Assembly (NCBI GenBank): GCA_002305255.1
Contig: DBQN01000076.1
Coordinates: forward strand, 492 to 13,432
DNA from: Firmicutes bacterium UBA1393
GTDB lineage: Bacteria > Bacillota > DTU025
Direction of reading: 5' to 3'
Length of the DNA: 12,941 nt
In this document: positions 7,703 through 12,941 of the stretch, piece after piece
How positions within the stretch are numbered: the stretch's first letter is position 1
How the letters are laid out: every line of letters starts with the position of its first letter
Made by a program: the position numbers and the translations under genes
The notes under the pieces: generated by a model
What the model was told of the DNA's origin: nothing
What the model saw: only the letters and a program-made list of their open reading frames with translations
Database searches by the model: none

Positions 7703-10387
7703 ATGGCACCGGAAGTCGATGCAGTGTTCAATGAGAAGATGGATCTCACGCCCGAAGCTCTCACCATCCTTGAAAATCGTTATCTTCTCCGTGACAAGAC
7801 TGGGAAGATCATAGAGACCCCGGAACAGATGTGTCTCCGCCTTGCCACCGAGGCTGCTCGGGCCGGCGGCGGCGATGAAGAGTCTCAAGACAACAAGATC
7901 AAACGATTCTACCAGCTTCTCGCCAGATCGCTGTTCTCTCCCAACTCACCCACTTGGATGAACGCAGGTACCGAGAACTCGCAGAACGCTGCATGTTTCG
8001 TGCTGCCCGTCGAAGATGCCCTGCCGAAGATATTCGATGCCGTCAAGGGAGCTGCACTCATACATCAGTCCGGTGGAGGCACCGGATTTGACTTCTCTAC
8101 CCTTCGGCCCAAGGGCGATGTAGTCCGGTCCACCGGCGGGGTGGCCTCGGGCCCGGTGTCCTTCATGGCAGTGTTCAACGCGGCAACGGAGACAATCAAG
8201 CAGGGCGGCAAACGGAGAGGTGCGAACATCGGGATTCTCCGCGTCGACCATCCCGACATCGAAGCCTTTGTGACCTGCAAGGAAGACAACGCCGCGCTGA
8301 CCAACTTCAACGTATCGGTGGGCATCACCGACAAGTTCATGCAGGCCGTCATCGACGACACCGAGTACGAGTTGATAAACCCGAGGAACAACCAGGTCGC
8401 AGCTACCAGACGCGCTCGCGATGTGTTTGATCTCATCGTCGGGCATGCGTGGAAGAACGGCGAGCCCGGCGTGGTGTTCCTCGACACGATAGAGCGAAGC
8501 AACCCCACGCCTGCCCTGGGCAGGATCTCGGCGACTAACCCCTGCGGTGAGCAACCTCTTCTTCCCTATGAAGCATGCCACCTGGGCAGCATCAACCTCC
8601 AGCAGATGTACAGGGAGCAGGCGTACACCGGGTCTGAACTCGAGGTCGTGCTGGAGTTGGCGGGTGACGACACATGGAGCGGCCGTGACCTCGCGGGCGT
8701 GTGCCGTGAAAACGTGCCCGAGATTGCCAACATCCACTGGGAACTGCTCAAGGACACCACCTGGGGAGCCGTAGACTTCCTCGACTCCATTATCGATGTA
8801 AGCGAGTATCCGCTGCCTGAGATCACGGAGATGGTCAGGCGCACACGCAAGATAGGCCTTGGCTTCATGGGCCTGGCTGACCTGTTCATCAAGCTGAGGG
8901 TGAACTACGCGTCGGAGAAGGCGGAACTGCTGGCTGAACTGATATCGCGCTTCATCACGCACCAGGCGCGCCTGGCGTCGCAGGCGCTGGCCAAGGAACG
9001 CGGCGCATTCCCGGCCTGGCCTGACAGCGTGTTCGCGCGGACGGGCGGGCCGGAGTTGCGCAACGCCACGGTAACTACGGTTGCGCCGACCGGCACCATC
9101 AGCATGGTCGCGAACGCGTCCTCCGGTTGCGAGCCGCTGTTCGGCGTGGCCTTTACAAAGCAGAACGTTCTGGGCGACAAGCAGCTCACCCAGGTCAACA
9201 CCTTGTTCGTCGAGGACGCGACCAAGCGCGGCATCTACTCTGAGGATCTGATGAGGCGTATCGCCGAGAACGGTGGTTCAGTCAGGGGCATACCGGGTAT
9301 CCCCGATGACATGGTGGAGCTCTACCGCACCGCCCTCGAGATACCCTGGGAATGGCATGTCCGCATCCAGGCGGCGGTGCAGCGCGGCATAGACAACGCA
9401 GTCTCGAAGACAATCAACCTGCCGAATGAGGCTACACCTGATGAGGTGAAGTCAGCATTCCTTCTTGCGCATCGCCTGGGATGCAAGGGGATCACGGTCT
9501 ACCGTTCAGGAAGCCGAGAGCTAGAAGTGATCTCATCAAAGGCCAAGCCCCAAGTGGCCGCGCAGGAAGAAGCCGAGGAGAAACCCACCCCGAGGGGGCG
9601 CAAGCCGTACACAATCGACTGCACGCTGTGGGGGCGTCTGCAACCCATCGATCGCCCCGAGACCCTAAACGGCATCACCAAGCGCATCGCTACCCCATCC
9701 GGAACGCTGTGGGCTACTCTCAACCTCTACGAGGGCAGGCCCTTCGAGATGTTCTGCCAGATCGGCAGGGCGGGAACTGACATATACGCTTTCACCGAGA
9801 GTATCGCGCGCCTCATCTCCCTGGCCCTCAGGGCAGGCGTAGACCCGTCGGAAGTTGTCAGGCAGCTGAGGGGTATAGGCGGATCAGGTCAGATTGGCTT
9901 CGGCCCCAATAGGGTTCTGTCGGTGCCTGACGCCATCGGAAGGATGCTCGATCAGGTATCGACCACCAGGTACGCAGGGGACGAATGGTTCTCCCCAGAG
10001 CGCGCCAATAACAACCGGCCGGGAAGTGGTTCCTCCCTCGTCGCGGAGGCCGGAGCGACGGCCGCAGAGGCCGATGCCGGCCAGCCGACCCAGGAGGGCG
10101 CCCTTGACGATGCCGTTCAGCCGCCACTCATCCCCGTCGAATGGGCTGAGGCGGGCAACGGCGCGCGCGAAGGCGCCTGTGCTGGCGCAACGGATGAACA
10201 GCCATGCGCACACGGCCTGGACGGCGAAGACGGATACAGCGGCGCGGGCAACAGGCTGAGTAACGGTCACAGCCATGTGCATGGCACCATTACTCGGCAC
10301 GATCTGTGCCCACAATGCGGCAACTACTCACTGATATACGCCTCAGGCTGCAGTGAGTGTCGTCTGTGCGGATACAGCGCTTGCTAG
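7703..10387 (+). CDS. nrdJ: Vitamin B12-dependent class II ribonucleotide reductase
   Basis: An 894-residue adenosylcobalamin-dependent enzyme that reduces ribonucleotides to deoxyribonucleotides without oxygen. Start ATG 7703 is preceded by a G-run (7690-7695) at 7-nt spacing. The catalytic barrel is intact: first redox cysteine C98 (NAACFVLPV), N279-P-C281-G-E283 (ATNPCGEQPLLPYE) and partner cysteine C292 (ACHLGSINL), plus GGGTGFDFS, GGKRRGANIG, APTGTISMVA and CKGITVYRSGSR. No N-terminal ATP-cone is present. Residues about 650-750 match the TSCPD domain found in this subgroup, and the end carries six cysteines (C869, C872, C883, C886, C889, C894), a zinc-ribbon or shuttle-cysteine tail. Two oddities are an insert of roughly 40-50 residues after LGSINL (about 300-350) and a roughly 115-residue Ala/Gly-rich linker (752-866). 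It is probably transcribed alone from the promoter at 7640-7669. Confidence 0.96.
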   Translation: MAPEVDAVFNEKMDLTPEALTILENRYLLRDKTGKIIETPEQMCLRLATEAARAGGGDEESQDNKIKRFYQLLARSLFSPNSPTWMNAGTENSQNAACFVLPVEDALPKIFDAVKGAALIHQSGGGTGFDFSTLRPKGDVVRSTGGVASGPVSFMAVFNAATETIKQGGKRRGANIGILRVDHPDIEAFVTCKEDNAALTNFNVSVGITDKFMQAVIDDTEYELINPRNNQVAATRRARDVFDLIVGHAWKNGEPGVVFLDTIERSNPTPALGRISATNPCGEQPLLPYEACHLGSINLQQMYREQAYTGSELEVVLELAGDDTWSGRDLAGVCRENVPEIANIHWELLKDTTWGAVDFLDSIIDVSEYPLPEITEMVRRTRKIGLGFMGLADLFIKLRVNYASEKAELLAELISRFITHQARLASQALAKERGAFPAWPDSVFARTGGPELRNATVTTVAPTGTISMVANASSGCEPLFGVAFTKQNVLGDKQLTQVNTLFVEDATKRGIYSEDLMRRIAENGGSVRGIPGIPDDMVELYRTALEIPWEWHVRIQAAVQRGIDNAVSKTINLPNEATPDEVKSAFLLAHRLGCKGITVYRSGSRELEVISSKAKPQVAAQEEAEEKPTPRGRKPYTIDCTLWGRLQPIDRPETLNGITKRIATPSGTLWATLNLYEGRPFEMFCQIGRAGTDIYAFTESIARLISLALRAGVDPSEVVRQLRGIGGSGQIGFGPNRVLSVPDAIGRMLDQVSTTRYAGDEWFSPERANNNRPGSGSSLVAEAGATAAEADAGQPTQEGALDDAVQPPLIPVEWAEAGNGAREGACAGATDEQPCAHGLDGEDGYSGAGNRLSNGHSHVHGTITRHDLCPQCGNYSLIYASGCSECRLCGYSAC

Positions 10388-10442
10388 GGTCGTTCGGAGC
10401 GTGCCTCGCGCAATAGGGTACTGCCGGCACAATGCGTCGTGA

Positions 10443-10484
10443 GTCACTCCTGCATAGGTTGTAGCAGACCAACACGGGAGTGAT
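10443..10484 (+). promoter_or_regulatory. Leader hairpin that can sequester the LysM-gene ribosome site
   Basis: GTCACTCC (10443-10450) pairs with GGAGTGAT (10477-10484), eight pairs with one G-U. After symmetrical 6-nt internal loops, GGTT (10457-10460) pairs with GACC (10467-10470) around a 6-nt loop. GGGAGTG (10476-10482) is the Shine-Dalgarno site of the LysM gene, 7 nt before ATG 10490, so the fold would mask it. Folding in vivo is inferred. Confidence 0.4.
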
Positions 10485-10489
10485 GACAT

Positions 10490-11209
10490 ATGTCGATGGT
10501 CTATGACGATCTGTATGCCCTCCAGTTCCCGAATTGCCCTGGGGGCACTATCTACGTCGTCCGCGCCGGCGATACTCTGTTTCTGATCGCCCAGCGTTTT
10601 GGCACGACTGTAAATGCTTTGATCGCCGCGAACCCCGGCATCAACCCGAACAACCTGCTGATCGGGCAGGCGATATGTATACCAGTTCCGGGCCCTGTGC
10701 CGTGCACAGGCTTCATCTACACGATTCAGCCCGGCGACACGTTCTTCCTCATCGGTCAGCGATTCGGCGTATCGGTGGCCGCGCTGATCGCCGCCAACCC
10801 CGGTGTGGATCCCAACCGGCTAGTGGTGGGTCAGAGGATCTGCGTGCCTCAGGTGGCTCCTCCCCCTGTGACGCCCAGGACCTGCTCGGTAACGCTCCTG
10901 TCCAGAGCGCCGCTGATCGCGCCTGCGGCCGGTGGTGCCATGTGGCTGCGCACCGACCAGTTCGGAACGACCCAGCTTCTGGTGGCGGCGGCCAACCTGC
11001 CGGAGCCTGCGATTGGGGCAGAACCCTACAGAGCCCTGGTGAGCTGGCCCGGCGGGACGGTGAACATTCCTCTGACACCCGCCACCGGCATGCAGGGCGT
11101 GTGGGTAGGTACCGTCACTGTCAGCCTGCCTCAGGTGGCTTTCACCTCAGGTGCAGTCGACGTGTTCCCCGGACCCGTGCTCGGCGCCTTCATCCGCGAC
11201 TGCAACTGA
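10490..11209 (+). CDS. Two-LysM-domain protein, probably spore-associated
   Basis: A 239-residue protein with two LysM peptidoglycan-binding modules: residues 20-65 (TIYVVRAGDTLFLIAQRFG...LLIGQAICIP) and 76-120 (FIYTIQPGDTFFLIGQRFG...LVVGQRICVP), joined by a short Pro-rich linker. The C-terminal 110 residues form an unrecognised beta-rich domain (CSVTLLSRAPLIAPA...VDVFPGPVLGAFIRDCN). Six cysteines (16, 63, 72, 118, 132, 238) are spread through it. There is no signal peptide. Cytoplasmically made LysM proteins beginning PNCPGG..Y.V..GDT are common in spore-forming Bacillota, where mother-cell expression places them on the cortex or coat, so spore association is inferred. The Shine-Dalgarno site GGGAGTG lies 7 nt before the ATG, within a potential hairpin. 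The gene starts 102 bp after nrdJ and ends in a strong terminator, so it is likely its own unit or receives read-through from nrdJ. Confidence 0.9.
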   Translation: MSMVYDDLYALQFPNCPGGTIYVVRAGDTLFLIAQRFGTTVNALIAANPGINPNNLLIGQAICIPVPGPVPCTGFIYTIQPGDTFFLIGQRFGVSVAALIAANPGVDPNRLVVGQRICVPQVAPPPVTPRTCSVTLLSRAPLIAPAAGGAMWLRTDQFGTTQLLVAAANLPEPAIGAEPYRALVSWPGGTVNIPLTPATGMQGVWVGTVTVSLPQVAFTSGAVDVFPGPVLGAFIRDCN

Positions 11210-11243
11210 TCACAACACTAGCGAAAGCGACACCAATAGGAGT

Positions 11244-11276
11244 GGCCGGTTCCCTGAGGAACCGGCCTTCCTTTCT
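11244..11276 (+). terminator. Intrinsic terminator of the LysM gene
   Basis: GGCCGGTTCC (11244-11253) and GGAACCGGCC (11258-11267) form a perfect 10-bp stem with a CTGA loop, followed by the pyrimidine tract TTCCTTTCTC. It lies 35 nt after the stop codon. This is the most classical terminator in the window. Confidence 0.85.
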
Positions 11277-11297
11277 CCTACTCGTACTCTACCCTAT

Positions 11298-11331
11298 CCT
11301 CGCTTCCTCGCCGCTCCTCGCTGCCCCTCGC
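11298..11331. repeat. Short CCTCGC-based tandem repeat
   Basis: CCTCGC occurs four times, starting at 11298, 11306, 11316 and 11326 (steps of 8, 10 and 10), in the GC-rich stretch between the LysM terminator and the 218-bp array. I see nothing else interpretable between 11277 and 11482. Confidence 0.6.
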
Positions 11332-11482
11332 TGCGAGCTCGAGACGTGCGGTGGCGGTCGTGTGCTGCTGCTACGTGGACTGTGGGCGGCGGAAGGCGAA
11401 AGGGTTCCGAGTGCTGGGGGCCGGGGGCGAAGGCGGCGCGAAAAGGGGTCGATACCAGTCAGGTCGACGGGGTTTGGGGAGG

Positions 11483-12006
11483 GCGCGCGGCCTTTACCCC
11501 GGTTTTCACAGATTGCGGAGCCCTTTACTGACGAAACCGCGGTAAAGCCGCCCGTTATCTGTCGGAATCGATGTAAACCTGCCGGGGCTCCTGATCCCGC
11601 TGGTGACCTCGACCGCGGCGTTTTGGCCGTACCCGCTTGAGCTGGGGTGTTGCGATCAGCCAGGTGCATGGCTCTCGACAGGGCGGCGACAAATCTGCGG
11701 GCGCGCGGCCTTTACCCCGGTTTTCACAGATTGCGGAGCCCTTTACTGACGAAACCGTGGCAAAGCCGCCCGTTATCTGTCGGAATCGACGTAAACCTGC
11801 CAGGGTTCCTGACCGTGCCGGTGACCTCGGCGACGGGGTTCTAGCCGCAACCTTCTGAGCTGGGGTGTTGCGGCGAGCCAGGCGCATGGCTCTCGACAGG
11901 GCGGCGGCAAATCTGCGGGCGCGCGGCCTTTACCCCGGTTCTCACAGATTGCGGAGCCCTTTACTGACGAAACCGTGGTAAAGCCGCCCGCTATCTGTCA
12001 GAATCG
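11483..12006. repeat. Tandem array with 218-bp period (two full copies plus a partial third)
   Basis: The block beginning GCGCGCGGCCTTTACCCC starts at 11483, 11701 and 11919, exactly 218 bp apart each time. Copies 1 (11483-11700) and 2 (11701-11918) are full length and align without gaps. Copy 3 ends near 12006, after about 88 bp, inside the 3' end of the PHP gene. The first 88 bp are the most conserved; the following roughly 120 bp differ more but keep the blocks GAGCTGGGGTGTTGCG and GCATGGCTCTCGACAGGGCG. The period is not a multiple of three, so a coding frame shifts from copy to copy, which argues against a repeat protein. The array fills the gap between convergent genes. Each copy can fold into a large stem with a complementary loop. 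Possible identities are a dispersed palindromic element, a bidirectional transcript end or a small RNA. Confidence 0.9.
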
Positions 12007-12873
12007 GGCCAAAGCGATCGGGGTCTCGCCACCTTCCGGTCGGAGCGGGCGAACAGCTGGCACACGCCTCGAGAACGTCGTGACCTCGGTGTATCCGGCT
12101 CGTCGGGCCCACGCAACAGCATCTGTCAGCCCTAAGCCGCACTCATCGGGCTCGTGGGCATCGGAAGCCAAGGTGATGCCTATTCCCGCCACACGCGCCG
12201 CCCTCAGCAACTCGAGCCCGGGGTAGACTTCTCGCACAGGTCGCCGCAGTCCGGCTGACGACACCTCCAGGCACGTGCCTGATTCTGCCGCAGCTCGCAC
12301 CAGCTCGGCTCCGCCCTCCTGCATGGCGCTGCGGCAGTCTTCGCCCGTGGTGAAGCCGTAAATCTTGACGAGGTCAGGATGGCCGATGGCATCGAACATG
12401 CCACTGGCCGCTGCCTCGGCCGCCAGCAGGAAGTAGTCACGGCAGGCGCGTGGGCGGGATCGCCCTTCCCACGTGTCGGCGCCCAGGTCGATTCCCCACT
12501 GGCCGATCCAGTGCACCGAGCCAAGCACCACGTCTAAGTCCAGTTCCGCCAGTGTTTCGCGCAGTGCCTGCCCGGTTTCGGGCACGTAGTCCACTTCCAG
12601 ACCCAGTCTCACCTTCAGCTGGCTGCCGCCATCCTCCAGCTCGCGGGCAACGTCTCTCACCATGCGAATGTAGTCTGCAAGCTGAAATCCGTGACCGTAG
12701 CGGGCCACATACTCCGGCCGCGCCAGCAGCGGCGCGAGCTCCACGAAGTTGAAGGCGTGTTCGGTGAAGGCCAGCTCACAAACGCCTCTCTGCGTCGCCT
12801 GCTGTACGAAGCGCATCGCATTGGCGCGGGTGATGCCGGCTCGCTCAAGATGGACGTGGTAGTCGATGATCAT
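11998..12873 (-). CDS. hisK: PHP-family histidinol phosphatase (HisJ/HisK type)
   Basis: A 291-residue metal-dependent PHP-domain phosphoesterase, most like the histidinol-phosphatases that dephosphorylate L-histidinol phosphate in histidine synthesis. Metal ligands are visible in order: H6-x-H8 (DYHVHLE), E38-H39 (FTEHA), E93 (GLEVDYV), H121 (LGSVHWIG), H165 (DAIGHPDLVKIYG) and D238-x-H240 (LASDAHEPDECG). The start ATG 12873 has GAGGTG (12882-12887) 8 nt upstream and overlaps the stop of the preceding gene as ATGA, implying translational coupling. Family members usually end soon after a TF..R....PL segment; here that segment (TTFSRRVPAVRPL) is followed by 14 extra residues, and the TGA stop lies at the edge of the third 218-bp repeat copy. 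No other his genes are visible, so the exact substrate is uncertain; other PHP phosphatases with this architecture exist. Confidence 0.88.
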   Translation of the reverse strand: MIIDYHVHLERAGITRANAMRFVQQATQRGVCELAFTEHAFNFVELAPLLARPEYVARYGHGFQLADYIRMVRDVARELEDGGSQLKVRLGLEVDYVPETGQALRETLAELDLDVVLGSVHWIGQWGIDLGADTWEGRSRPRACRDYFLLAAEAAASGMFDAIGHPDLVKIYGFTTGEDCRSAMQEGGAELVRAAAESGTCLEVSSAGLRRPVREVYPGLELLRAARVAGIGITLASDAHEPDECGLGLTDAVAWARRAGYTEVTTFSRRVPAVRPLRPEGGETPIALARF

Positions 12874-12941
12874 GCGCCGAACACCTCGTGTTCAGTTCTG
12901 GCGATTATCTCATCCTGCAGGGCGCGGGAGAGGTCGCAGAA
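12870..12941 (-). CDS. C-terminal end of an unidentified gene upstream of the PHP phosphatase
   Basis: A minus-strand frame is open from the right edge to TGA at 12872-12870, giving 23 visible residues ending QDEIIARTEHEVFGA. The stop overlaps the phosphatase start as ATGA, a usual sign of operon genes, and the Shine-Dalgarno site of the phosphatase lies inside this frame. The segment is too short to identify a family. Confidence 0.6.
   Translation of the reverse strand, partial: FCDLSRALQDEIIARTEHEVFGA

Noticed and set aside
7703..11209. nrdJ and the LysM gene as one functional operon
   Set aside because: They are 102 bp apart on the same strand with no overlap or shared pathway. Read-through is possible but a joint function is not supported.
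10534..11640. 368-codon plus-strand frame overlapping the LysM gene
   Set aside because: It is out of frame with the clear LysM repeats, Arg/His-rich, crosses the intrinsic terminator and runs into the repeat array.
11483..12006. CRISPR array
   Set aside because: The repeated unit is 218 bp, the spacers are homologous to each other, and there are no short identical repeats with unique spacers.

Overview
The window is a chromosomal stretch of fairly high GC from a bacterium. The gene set suggests a deep-branching member of the Bacillota: a spore-type LysM protein with no signal peptide, an SLH-domain surface protein, a Pol I with a decayed proofreading domain, a HisK-type PHP phosphatase, a B12-dependent ribonucleotide reductase, strong Shine-Dalgarno sites and several TTG starts. 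A secreted, beta-strand-rich, porin-like protein at the left edge raises the possibility of a diderm (outer-membrane-bearing) lineage such as Limnochordia. This placement is an inference from gene content, not a phylogeny.

Layout. 1-1532 (-): 5' part of a gene for a secreted, acidic, outer-membrane-barrel-like protein, cut by the window edge and absent from simple ATG-based ORF lists because it starts with TTG. 1533-1884: its roughly 350-bp leader, noncoding, with a stable inverted repeat enclosing an extended Shine-Dalgarno sequence that has no start codon at working distance. 1885-4599 (-): polA. 4600-4757: divergent promoter region. 4758-5957 (+): SLH-domain protein with three SLH modules and a new-looking threefold helical repeat at the C-terminus, followed by a long hairpin. 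6068-7498 (+): secreted DUF4139 protein, followed by a second hairpin. 7703-10387 (+): nrdJ, class II ribonucleotide reductase, with an extended -10 promoter. 10490-11209 (+): two-LysM protein, with its ribosome site inside a predicted hairpin and a clean intrinsic terminator after it. 11210-11997: noncoding convergent region dominated by a tandem array with an exact 218-bp period. 11998-12873 (-): PHP-family histidinol phosphatase, whose stop codon lies inside the last repeat copy. 12870-12941 (-): tail of an upstream gene, overlapping the phosphatase by ATGA.

Functionally this is a mixed neighbourhood rather than one pathway. It holds DNA replication/repair and dNTP supply (polA, nrdJ), cell-envelope proteins (barrel-like protein, SLH protein, DUF4139 protein, LysM protein) and a probable histidine-biosynthesis phosphatase translationally coupled to an unknown upstream gene. 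No mobile element, CRISPR array, tRNA or rRNA was seen. The most unusual item is the 218-bp tandem array: each copy can fold on the + strand into a long stem whose loop is complementary to the bases directly 3' of the stem (H-type pseudoknot geometry), and the array has apparently supplied the stop codon of the neighbouring gene.
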